Shown here: one piece after another, positions 7,004 to 13,901 of the stretch
How positions within the stretch are numbered: position 1 is the stretch's first letter
Layout: the number at the start of each line of letters is the position of its first letter
Source: an uncultured Collinsella sp.
GTDB taxonomy: Bacteria; Actinomycetota; Coriobacteriia; Coriobacteriales; Coriobacteriaceae
DNA: 14,846 bases
Assembly (NCBI GenBank): GCA_902494945.1
Contig: CABUVF010000037.1
Location: 1-14,846, forward strand
Direction: 5' to 3'
Translations under genes and position numbers: made by a program
The notes under the pieces: generated by a model
Seen by the model: only the letters and a program-made list of their open reading frames with translations
Database searches by the model: none
Told to the model about the DNA's origin: nothing

Positions 7004-8341
7004 ATGGAGCTCAAATTGTGTACCTACGCAACCGTCACCACCTTGGGCGACTTTGGCCCCTGGATCAGCAAGGTCGTACTCGACCTGCCCTGCACCGTGC
7101 GCGCCAACGACATCGACGCGAACATCTTCCATATATATGTAGAGCGTCACGAGCGCTCGGGCGAGGTTCTGATGCGCAAGGAGCGCGGCGCCGACCATGC
7201 CGCGCCCTCCGTGGGTTACATCGACATTCTCGCCGCATATCCGTGCGACGAGAACGGACGTAAGCTCTCCGTGGGCACCCATGTGGCGCTCGAGGTCGCC
7301 GAGCAGCGCCTGACCAAGACCATCGAAGGCGGCGTCATGGGCTCGCGCATGCTCGATGACCAGCTGCGCATCACGCAGCTCACAGCTCTTCCCGGCAACG
7401 ACGGCGACGATCCCACCTGCGGCCTGGTCTTCGACACCTGCCGTGGCGATATCTGCCCCGCGCTCAAAGGCTGGAGCAACGCCACGCAAAAGACCGCCGT
7501 CGACGGCATCGCGCTCGAATACGGCTTCTTTGAGCCCAGCTTTAAGGCCGAGGACTCGGCATGCTTCAACCCCTTTGCGCCCGAGGCAACGGTTGTGCCC
7601 CAAAAGGCCCCGCTCGTGGTGTATCTGCACGGCGCCGGCGAGGGCAAGGGCACCACGCAAGGCGAAGGCGCCACGCGTGCCTATATCGGCAACCGCGTCA
7701 CAGCCATTAGCCAGGCGCAGATCCAGCGCTACTTTGGCGGCTTTGCCTGGGTGCTCGTGCCGCAGTCGCCCACGTTTTGGATGGACAACGGCGTCGAGCA
7801 GCTTGGTCACTCCAACCAGAGCATCTACTCCCCCGTGCTCAAGGCGCTTATCGACGAGTTTGTCGCCGAGCATGCCGACCGCATCGACACCGACCGCATC
7901 GTGGTCGCCGGTCTTTCCAACGGCGGCTTTATGACCCTGCGCCTGTGCGCCGACTACCCCGATTTCTTCGCCGCGGGCCTTCCCTGCTGCGCCCCGTGGT
8001 ACAACGCCACGGACGAGGACGTAGCCGCGCTCGCCAAGACGCCGCTGTGGTTTACGCACTCCAAGGGCGACGAGCTTGTGTCACCGCAACAGACCGTGCT
8101 GCCGCTCACGGCGCGCCTGCGCGATGCCGGCGCCAACGTGCACCTCACCTACTTTAGCCATGTCGAGGACCTGACCGGCGTGTATCGCGAGGCCGACGGC
8201 TCGGCCAAGAAGACGTTCAACCACGGCGTGTGGATCCACCAATTCAACGACCTGTGTTATCAAGACTTCGACGGGGGCAACGTACTCATCGACGGCGAGC
8301 CGGTGGGCTGCTGGGAGTGGTCGGCCAGGGTCGGCCGCTAA
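7004..8341 (+). CDS. Alpha/beta hydrolase esterase with N-terminal Ig-like domain (PHB-depolymerase/EstA-like)
   Basis: The 445-residue protein has a beta-rich N-terminal part (about 1-130), consistent with the Ig-like domain seen in EstA-type esterases, and an alpha/beta hydrolase domain (about 160-445). HGAGEGKG (209-216) is the oxyanion-hole region. GLSNGG gives the nucleophile S305 in a G-x-S-x-G elbow. GDE gives the likely acid D356, and the triad histidine is H407 or H412 in NHGVWIH. The family hydrolyses esters, for example acetyl or feruloyl groups on sugars, or polyesters; the substrate here is unknown. No signal peptide is present, so it should be cytoplasmic. AGGGAGG (6991-6997) sits six bases before the ATG. 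It is divergent from the PTS gene and followed by a 123-nt hairpin, which may separate it from the next gene. An accessory role in de-esterifying an imported glycoside is an inference from context. Confidence 0.8.
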   Translation: MELKLCTYATVTTLGDFGPWISKVVLDLPCTVRANDIDANIFHIYVERHERSGEVLMRKERGADHAAPSVGYIDILAAYPCDENGRKLSVGTHVALEVAEQRLTKTIEGGVMGSRMLDDQLRITQLTALPGNDGDDPTCGLVFDTCRGDICPALKGWSNATQKTAVDGIALEYGFFEPSFKAEDSACFNPFAPEATVVPQKAPLVVYLHGAGEGKGTTQGEGATRAYIGNRVTAISQAQIQRYFGGFAWVLVPQSPTFWMDNGVEQLGHSNQSIYSPVLKALIDEFVAEHADRIDTDRIVVAGLSNGGFMTLRLCADYPDFFAAGLPCCAPWYNATDEDVAALAKTPLWFTHSKGDELVSPQQTVLPLTARLRDAGANVHLTYFSHVEDLTGVYREADGSAKKTFNHGVWIHQFNDLCYQDFDGGNVLIDGEPVGCWEWSARVGR

Positions 8342-8352
8342 GCCCTCCCATC

Positions 8353-8475
8353 GCGGGGGCCGGGGTTTAGTCTTGCAAACGTCCTCGGGCATGCATGGGC
8401 TGGCGCTTTGCGCTTCGCGCTGCGCCTGCCCATGCCCCCTGCGGAATGTTTGCAAGACTAAACCCCGGTCTCCGC
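8353..8475. repeat. 123-nt near-perfect long hairpin
   Basis: The outer 28 bp (8353-8380 with 8448-8475) pair with only two G-T wobbles; the inner 21 of these (8360-8380 with 8448-8468) are perfect. Inside, CATGGGC (8394-8400) pairs with GCCCATG (8428-8434) and GGCGC (8402-8406) with GCGCC (8422-8426), ending in a small GC-rich loop. It starts 11 bases after the esterase stop. There is no T-run and no open frame. It may end transcription in both directions or be a non-autonomous mobile palindrome. Confidence 0.85.
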
Positions 8476-8492
8476 TGCGTTGACGTTGCTGT

Positions 8493-8528
8493 GACCCTGG
8501 CCGGCCGCTTCTAGCGGGCCGCCGGGTC
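8493..8528 (+). terminator. GC-rich hairpin, possible second terminator
   Basis: GACCC (8493-8497) and GGGTC (8524-8528) enclose a CCGCT-TCT-AGCGG stem-loop, giving a bulged but strongly GC-rich hairpin. It lacks a T-tract, so its role as a terminator is uncertain. Confidence 0.35.
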
Positions 8529-8603
8529 GGTGGCGATGGGGGCATGGGTCCCGTCTTGCCTTGCGCGTAACTGACTGAATTGATTTTGATTGGAGCTGTT
8601 CCT

Positions 8604-10115
8604 ATGTCCCAGAAGTTGACTCGGGTGATTGTTACCACTGATATGGAAGTCGATGACATGAACTCTCTCGTTCATTTGGCTCTGTATCTCAACTTGCTTG
8701 ATGTTCAGGCTGTGGTGTATACGGCTTCGCAGTATCACTTTCTTGGGGATGGGGTTCATACGCTCGGCGAGGTAAATTCGCATTGGCGGACCAAAGGGCG
8801 GCGCTCTTATGAGTGGGCTGTTGTGCCTCATGAGCCCGATCCGCTAGCCGGCGAGCTTCGTGAGTATCGGCCGTTTCCCGAGCATTGGATTGAGAGTCTC
8901 TGGAGTAATGAATATGCCCGGGCTTGGCCGCAGTTGCAGGCAAATGCGGACGCCGCCGGTGAACCGCCGTTTCCCACGCCTGCCCAGATGATCGAGCGTA
9001 CGTTTGTGGGAAATGTTGCCTTTGAGGGTGATGTGACTAAGGAAACTGAGGGGTCTCGCGTAATTGCGCAGGCGATTCTGGATGATGATCCGCGTACGTT
9101 ATGGTTGCTCAGCTGGGGTGGTATGAATACGATCGTTCGCGCCCTCATGAGTATTGCCGAGCGCTATCGCGCCACGCCCGAGTGGCCCGCTGTACGGCAG
9201 CGGGTCTATCAGAAGGTGCGCGTGATGGGCGTTGCCGATGGCGTGGGACAGGACAACTCGTGGCTCGACCATGGGCGTGAGCTCTTTCCCGAGCTCATCT
9301 TTTGGCGCGTGCCCTATATGTATGGCGGCTATGTCGACGCCAAGATGGCTCAGCCCGATACGCTGCCGTTGTTTCAGGCTCCTTGGCCCAAGCAGAACCT
9401 CACGCAGGGCAACGGCCACCTCATGGCACGCTATATGCTCTATGGCGATGGTAAGGTCTACGAAAACGAGCCCGAGCGCTTTCAGTTTGGCAAGCATGCC
9501 CGCCTGGATTGGGGCCTGGAAGGCATGCCCGCGGTACAGTTTGAGCGCGGCGACTTTATGGCCGAAGGCGACAGCATGACCTATATTCCGCTGCTTCCGT
9601 TTGGCCTGCGCGGTATCGACGACCGCGACTTCGATACGCTGCTCGGCCGCATGTTTCTTGATGGACGCCCCGATGCGAACGCGCCCACCGGTTTTGCCGC
9701 CCTCGGCACGCCCTCAGACGACAATCTCAATCCCTACCTGCGTGCCTATCAGGAAGACTTTGCCGCCCGCGCGCAATGGTGCGCCCATGATCCGGCCATC
9801 TGCTCGCATCCGGCGCATGTTGTCGAGGTCACGGCCGACCGCAGCGCCGCAGCCGGCGAGCGCATCGACCTTGCGGCGACCATCGTCGACCCCGACGGCA
9901 GGGGCTTCGATGCGCATTGGGATGTCGCCGTAGACCCGTCGAGCTATGCAGGCGTCCAGGATCTGTCGCTGTGGCAAGAATGCACGGAGGATGCCACTTT
10001 CATCGTGCCCGCCGACGCACGACCCGGCGACCGCTTTGTGCTCACCCTCACCGTGCAGACGCGCGCCGAGCGCCCCTGCAGCCGCTACGCCCAGGTCGCC
10101 GTGACTGTGGCATAG
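8604..10115 (+). CDS. Nucleoside-hydrolase-like DUF1593 / Sde182-type protein
   Basis: The 503-residue product fits the DUF1593 family (Sde_0182-like, sometimes annotated cellulose-binding). Residues about 5-340 form a nucleoside-hydrolase-like domain: TTDMEVDDMNS (11-21) supplies the acidic cluster D13, E15, D17, D18 that in nucleoside hydrolases binds Ca2+ and the ribose. LLSWGGMNT (168-176) and EGDSMTYIPLLPFGL (321-335) are further family blocks. Residues about 403-503 form a beta-sandwich tail like the Sde182 C-terminal domain. True activity is not established; cleavage of an N- or O-glycosidic bond is plausible. I start at ATG 8604 because GGAG at 8592-8595 is eight bases upstream; the in-frame ATG at 8580 has no such site. 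No signal peptide is present. The first ~500 bases use many T- and G-ending codons (GTT, TTG, CGG, GGG), unlike the C-ending codons later in the gene and in its neighbours. Confidence 0.8.
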   Translation: MSQKLTRVIVTTDMEVDDMNSLVHLALYLNLLDVQAVVYTASQYHFLGDGVHTLGEVNSHWRTKGRRSYEWAVVPHEPDPLAGELREYRPFPEHWIESLWSNEYARAWPQLQANADAAGEPPFPTPAQMIERTFVGNVAFEGDVTKETEGSRVIAQAILDDDPRTLWLLSWGGMNTIVRALMSIAERYRATPEWPAVRQRVYQKVRVMGVADGVGQDNSWLDHGRELFPELIFWRVPYMYGGYVDAKMAQPDTLPLFQAPWPKQNLTQGNGHLMARYMLYGDGKVYENEPERFQFGKHARLDWGLEGMPAVQFERGDFMAEGDSMTYIPLLPFGLRGIDDRDFDTLLGRMFLDGRPDANAPTGFAALGTPSDDNLNPYLRAYQEDFAARAQWCAHDPAICSHPAHVVEVTADRSAAAGERIDLAATIVDPDGRGFDAHWDVAVDPSSYAGVQDLSLWQECTEDATFIVPADARPGDRFVLTLTVQTRAERPCSRYAQVAVTVA

Positions 10116-10143
10116 CAAGGGCGACGCCCACATTCGACAAAGA

Positions 10144-10182
10144 GTGTCCCCAGGCGCCAAACGAGCGGGGATTTTTGGACAC
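10144..10182. repeat. Inverted repeat GTGTCC...GGACAC
   Basis: GTGTCC (10144-10149) and GGACAC (10177-10182) are complementary, with CCCC/GGGG possible inside. It is the first of three adjacent palindromic structures after the DUF1593 gene. A small GGGC-GAC-GCCC hairpin also lies at 10119-10129, just past the stop codon. Confidence 0.5.
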
Positions 10183-10189
10183 CCAAATG

Positions 10190-10256
10190 ACGAGAGTGGA
10201 AATCTCCCACTTTGAGCCCACAAGCAGGCCAAAAACGGGAGATTATCCACTCTCGT
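10190..10256. repeat. 19-bp-arm inverted repeat with one bulge
   Basis: Left arm 10190-10208 (ACGAGAGTGGA then AATCTCCC) pairs with 10237-10256 (GGGAGATT, one extra A, TCCACTCTCGT). The loop is 28 bases. No open frame or T-run accompanies it. Confidence 0.75.
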
Positions 10257-10265
10257 TCTGCGAGC

Positions 10266-10325
10266 ACTCATTGGGGACGTACTTAAATGAGTAGTTTCAC
10301 TCATTTAAGTACGTCCCCAATGAGT
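10266..10325. repeat. Pair of inverted 27-bp REP-like units (copies 2 and 3)
   Basis: The arms 10266-10292 and 10299-10325 are perfectly complementary over 27 bp with a 6-base spacer (AGTTTC). Each arm is one unit of the repeat also found at 3435-3461. Head-to-head paired units are the arrangement of bacterial interspersed mosaic elements. Confidence 0.85.
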
Positions 10326-10400
10326 AGGAAAAATGGGCCATGTGTCCCAGTTGTGGAGACTCGTTGAGCCGTCTGGGTATCGTGAAAGGCTGCGCACTCC

Positions 10401-10438
10401 CCCATCATCAAAAGTGACACACGCTACCAGTTGATGGG
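10401..10438 (+). promoter_or_regulatory. Hairpin next to the ribosome binding site of the 10447 gene
   Basis: CCCATCA (10401-10407) pairs with TGATGGG (10432-10438). The right arm shares its last three bases with the GGGAGG ribosome binding site (10436-10441), so folding could limit translation of the following gene. Short arms and a 24-base loop make this tentative. Confidence 0.3.
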
Positions 10439-10446
10439 AGGCAGCC

Positions 10447-11184
10447 ATGGGCTTCTTTGACAAGATGTTCGAGAAGAAAGAGTGCGCGATTTGCGGTGCC
10501 GAGCTGGGACTTCTAGGTAAGACAAAAATCAATGAGGGCTACCTGTGCAAAGAGTGCGCCGGCAAGCTCTCTCCCTTCTTCCACGGCTATCGCTCCAGCA
10601 CCGCGGACGATATCCGTGAGCAACTCGCCTACCGCGAGGCCAACGCCGAGCGCCTGGCGTCGTTCAACCCCACGCGCACGCTTTCTGCCGGGCGCACCAA
10701 CATCATGCTCGATGAGGACGCGGGCCTGCTGATCATCACCTCGCAGAGCCGCTGGCGCGACGCCAATCCCGACATCATCGAGTTCTCGCAGGTACTCGGC
10801 TGCGATATGGATATCGACGAGCATCGCACCGAAATCTATCGCGAGACCAAGGACGGCGAGCGCGAGAGCTACAACCCGCCGCGCTACGACCTGGATTACG
10901 ACTTTAATCTGACCATTCACGTCAACACGCCGTACTTTACCGAGATCAACCTGCGCGTAAACGACTCCACCATCGATCAGCGCGGCTCCATCGAATACCG
11001 CGAGGCCAAGCGCCAGGCAACCGAGGTCCGCGACGCGCTGGTGCAGCTGCGCCAGGAGACGCGCGACAGCGTCGTGGCCGCCAAGGCCCCCAAGACCGCG
11101 GTGACCTGCCCCTTCTGCGGAGCCACCACCATTCCCGATGCCAGTGGGCGCTGCGAATACTGCGGCGGCGCCATCGGCGCATAG
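10447..11184 (+). CDS. DUF4428-type zinc-ribbon protein
   Basis: The 245-residue soluble protein carries a zinc-binding site at each end. The N-terminal one uses C13, C16, C34 and C37 (CAIC and CKEC), as in DUF4428-type domains. The C-terminal one uses C221, C224, C236 and C239 (CPFC and CEYC), a short zinc ribbon. Between them, about 75-180, lies a mixed alpha/beta region with an acidic, charged character and no motif I recognise; 183-210 is likely helical. There is no signal peptide or membrane segment. GGGAGG (10436-10441) lies five bases before the ATG. It is the first gene of a same-strand cluster with short gaps (24 bases to the next start), so an operon is likely. Function is unknown; it may be an adaptor or sensor that works with the next two zinc-ribbon proteins. 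Confidence 0.75.
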   Translation: MGFFDKMFEKKECAICGAELGLLGKTKINEGYLCKECAGKLSPFFHGYRSSTADDIREQLAYREANAERLASFNPTRTLSAGRTNIMLDEDAGLLIITSQSRWRDANPDIIEFSQVLGCDMDIDEHRTEIYRETKDGERESYNPPRYDLDYDFNLTIHVNTPYFTEINLRVNDSTIDQRGSIEYREAKRQATEVRDALVQLRQETRDSVVAAKAPKTAVTCPFCGATTIPDASGRCEYCGGAIGA

Positions 11185-11208
11185 CCTCCGGCACGGAAAG
11201 GACCGATC

Positions 11209-12531
11209 ATGGCCTTCGAGAGCGTCAACTATCAGTGCCCCGCGTGTGGCGGCCCCCTTCACTTTGCCAGTGCCGAGCAAAAGCTCGTCTGCGACTACTG
11301 TGACTCACGCTTTGAAGTCGAAGAAGTCGAGGCCCTCTATCGCGAGCGCCAGGACAAGGCAGATGCCAAAGCCGATGCCGCAGCCGCAGCTCCCAAACCT
11401 GCTGTCGACGATGCCGTGCAGGAGCTCGCCCAAAACGCCGGCTACATCTGCTCGTCGTGCGGCGCCGAGCTCGTGTCCGACGGCACCGTCGCCGTCACCA
11501 CCTGCCCGTACTGCGGCAACTCCGCCGTGGCGCCCGGCCAGCTCTCTGGCGACTTCTCGCCCGACCTGGTGATTCCATTTAAGCTCGGGCGCGACGACGT
11601 CACGGCCGCACTCAAGGAACACTACAAGGGCAAAATCTTGCTGCCCAAGAGCTTTGTCACCGGCAACCACATCGACGAGGTCCAAGGTGTCTACGTGCCG
11701 TTTTGGCTCTACGGCGCCCGCGTTGACGGCGAAGTGTACTTTGACGCGACCAACGAGACCGTGACCGAGGAATCCGACCGCACCGTCACGACCACCGACC
11801 ACTACGATGCCTATCGCAAGGGCAATATCTCGTTTAAGCGCGTGCCCGTCGACGGATCGTCCAAGATGCCCGACGGCCACATGGACGCCATCGAGCCGTT
11901 TGACTACGACGCACTGCGTCCGTTCTCGGTCGCATATATGCCCGGCTACATCGCCAACCGTTACGACGAGGACTGCGAGACCTGCAAGGCGCGCGCCGAG
12001 CGCCGTATGGAGGAGAGCACGATCTCGACCCTGCGCGAGACCGTCGTCGACGAATATGACGATGCCACGGTCGAAAGCAAGCAGCTCGACTACACCTGGG
12101 AAGACAGCGACTACGCCCTGTTCCCCGTCTGGATGCTCTCCACCTCGTGGAACGGCAAGAGCTACCTGTTTGCCATGAACGGCCAGACCGGCCGCTTGGT
12201 CGGCGAGCTCCCCTGCTCCAAGCCCACGCTCGCTATTGCCTCGGTGCTGTTCTTTGTGATCGGATTTGTCCTCTCCCAGATTCTCTTTATGGGCGAGAAC
12301 GCCTTCGATCCGGATTACCTCGCCTTTGATATCGAGGGCATCCTCATCAACATCATCGCGCCGCTGATCATCGTGATTATCGGAGACGTGCTACTGGTAG
12401 GCCAGCTCAAGACGGCCAACGAGGCCACCCACGCCGACGAGTACTGCGGCGAGCTCGACCTGACCGAGAAGCACGACACCTTCAGCCACACCGAGACCAC
12501 CGTTGTCATGAAAGACGACAAGGACGACTAA
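11209..12531 (+). CDS. Double zinc-ribbon (TFIIB-type) membrane protein, YdjG-like
   Basis: The 440-residue protein begins with two zinc ribbons: C10, C13, C28, C31 and C81, C84, C99, C102, joined by an alanine/lysine-rich, probably helical linker (45-75). A soluble beta-rich region follows (about 115-335), with FWLYGARVDGEV and YMPGYIANRYDED as notable stretches. Two membrane helices lie at about 341-360 and 377-398, and a charged tail ends in KDDKDD. Proteins of this layout are often auto-annotated as TFIIB-type zinc-ribbon or PriA-like, but no helicase motif is present. The closest functional parallel I know is Bacillus subtilis YdjG, a membrane partner of the SPFH protein YdjI. AAAGGA lies six bases before the ATG. 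It sits between the DUF4428-type and SPFH genes, supporting a shared complex at the membrane. Confidence 0.75.
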   Translation: MAFESVNYQCPACGGPLHFASAEQKLVCDYCDSRFEVEEVEALYRERQDKADAKADAAAAAPKPAVDDAVQELAQNAGYICSSCGAELVSDGTVAVTTCPYCGNSAVAPGQLSGDFSPDLVIPFKLGRDDVTAALKEHYKGKILLPKSFVTGNHIDEVQGVYVPFWLYGARVDGEVYFDATNETVTEESDRTVTTTDHYDAYRKGNISFKRVPVDGSSKMPDGHMDAIEPFDYDALRPFSVAYMPGYIANRYDEDCETCKARAERRMEESTISTLRETVVDEYDDATVESKQLDYTWEDSDYALFPVWMLSTSWNGKSYLFAMNGQTGRLVGELPCSKPTLAIASVLFFVIGFVLSQILFMGENAFDPDYLAFDIEGILINIIAPLIIVIIGDVLLVGQLKTANEATHADEYCGELDLTEKHDTFSHTETTVVMKDDKDD

Positions 12532-12579
12532 GCAATCCAACCAATACCACCCGGCCTTTGACGAGAAAGGAAGATCACC

Positions 12580-13821
12580 ATGGGACTCTTGAAAGCTGGA
12601 TTGGGTGCTGCCGGCGGCGTCATGGCCGACCAGTGGAAGGAATTTATCTATTGCGAATCGATGCCTGCTGACGTCTTGGCCTGCAAGGGCAGCAAGCGCA
12701 CCGGTGGCCGCAGCTCCAACACGCGCGGCGAGGACAACGTCATCTCCAACGGCTCCGTCATCGCCGTCAACGACGGCCAGGGCATGCTCGTGGTGCAAAA
12801 CGGCAAGATCATCGAAGTCGCGCTGGAGTCTGGTGAGTTCGTCTTCGATACCGGCAGCGAGCCGAGCGTCTTTAGCGGCAACCTGGGCGATTCCATCAAG
12901 GAGACCTTCGCCAATATCGGCAGCCGCTTTACCTTTGGCGGCGACGCGGGCAAGGACCAGCGCGTCTACTTCATCAACACGAAAGAGATCATTGGCAACA
13001 AGTACGGCACCGCCTCGCCCGTGCCCTTCCGCGTGGTCGACAACAACATCGGCCTGGACGTTGACATCTCCGTGCGCTGCAACGGCGAGTACTCGTACCG
13101 CATCACCAACCCGCTGCTGTTCTACACCAACGTGTGCGGCAACGTGACCGATAGCTACACGCGCGACAAGATCGACAGCCAGCTTAAGTCCGAGCTGCTC
13201 ACCGCCCTGCAGCCCGCCTTTGCCAAGATCTCGGAAATGGGCATCCGCTACAGCGCCATCCCCGGCCACACCACCGAGCTCGCCCGCGCGCTCAACGAGG
13301 TCCTCTCTGCCGATTGGCGTGACCTGCGCGGCGTCGAGATTGTGAGCTTTGGCGTCAACTCCATCGCTGCCTCGCAAGAGGACGAGCAGATGATCAAGGA
13401 CCTGCAGAAAGCCGCCGTCATGCGCGATCCCACTATGGCGGCAGCCAACATTGCCAGCGCCCAGAGCGACGCAATGCGCGCGGCAGCCGCCAATCCCAAC
13501 GGCGCGATGGCAGGCTTTATGGGCATGGGCATGGCAGGTGGCATGGGCGGCATGAACGCCAGCCAGCTGTTCGCCGCCGGCCAGGCACAGCAGCAGGCCG
13601 CCCCGCAGCCGGCGGCGGCACCCGCTCCCGCACCGGCTCCTGCCGCTGCTCCCGCGGCCGGCACATGGACCTGCAGCTGCGGCACCACCAACACCGGCAA
13701 GTTCTGCTCCGAGTGTGGCAGTCCCGCACCCGCCCCGGCACCGGCCAAGTGGTTCTGCCCCAACTGCGGCAGCGAAAACGGCGGCAAGTTCTGCAGCAAC
13801 TGCGGAACGCCCAGGCCCTAG
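12580..13821 (+). CDS. SPFH-domain protein with two C-terminal zinc ribbons (YdjI-like, virion-core-protein family)
   Basis: The 413-residue protein has an SPFH/Band-7-like domain (about 20-265) of the kind called virion core protein or YdjI in Bacillus. Recognisable parts are WKEFIYCESMPADVL near the start, a VIAVNDGQGMLVVQNGKI strand pair (60-77), and VEIVSFGVNSIAASQED at the end of the domain (252-268). A helical segment and a Gly/Met-rich stretch (305-326) follow, then an Ala/Pro linker (339-360). Two short zinc ribbons close the chain: C365, C367, C376, C379 and C393, C396, C405, C408. In B. subtilis the YdjI protein is brought to the membrane by YdjG/YdjH and recruits PspA; no PspA is visible here. 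There is no obvious membrane helix. AAAGGAAG, six bases upstream, fixes the ATG, 48 bases after the previous stop. Confidence 0.83.
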   Translation: MGLLKAGLGAAGGVMADQWKEFIYCESMPADVLACKGSKRTGGRSSNTRGEDNVISNGSVIAVNDGQGMLVVQNGKIIEVALESGEFVFDTGSEPSVFSGNLGDSIKETFANIGSRFTFGGDAGKDQRVYFINTKEIIGNKYGTASPVPFRVVDNNIGLDVDISVRCNGEYSYRITNPLLFYTNVCGNVTDSYTRDKIDSQLKSELLTALQPAFAKISEMGIRYSAIPGHTTELARALNEVLSADWRDLRGVEIVSFGVNSIAASQEDEQMIKDLQKAAVMRDPTMAAANIASAQSDAMRAAAANPNGAMAGFMGMGMAGGMGGMNASQLFAAGQAQQQAAPQPAAAPAPAPAPAAAPAAGTWTCSCGTTNTGKFCSECGSPAPAPAPAKWFCPNCGSENGGKFCSNCGTPRP

Positions 13822-13840
13822 CCCCTCTATCTGGTAATTG

Positions 13841-13862
13841 GCGGGGGATCCGCCACCCCCGC
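13841..13862 (+). terminator. GC hairpin after the SPFH gene
   Basis: GCGGGGG (13841-13847) pairs with CCCCCGC (13856-13862) around an 8-base loop and is followed by the T-rich ATTTGCTTCT. It is probably a weak terminator or attenuator ahead of the lipoprotein gene. Confidence 0.5.
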
Positions 13863-13901
13863 ATTTGCTTCTATGGGTTTCGTTCGATAAAGGAGGACAC
13901 C

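Noticed and set aside
6941..8059. A 372-codon minus-strand frame opposite the esterase
   Set aside because: It is an antisense shadow with no domain and no ribosome binding site in context.
13665..13901. N-terminal extension of the lipoprotein frame into the SPFH gene
   Set aside because: The extension reads the SPFH gene out of frame; the lipoprotein signal and AGGAGG site place the start at 13902.
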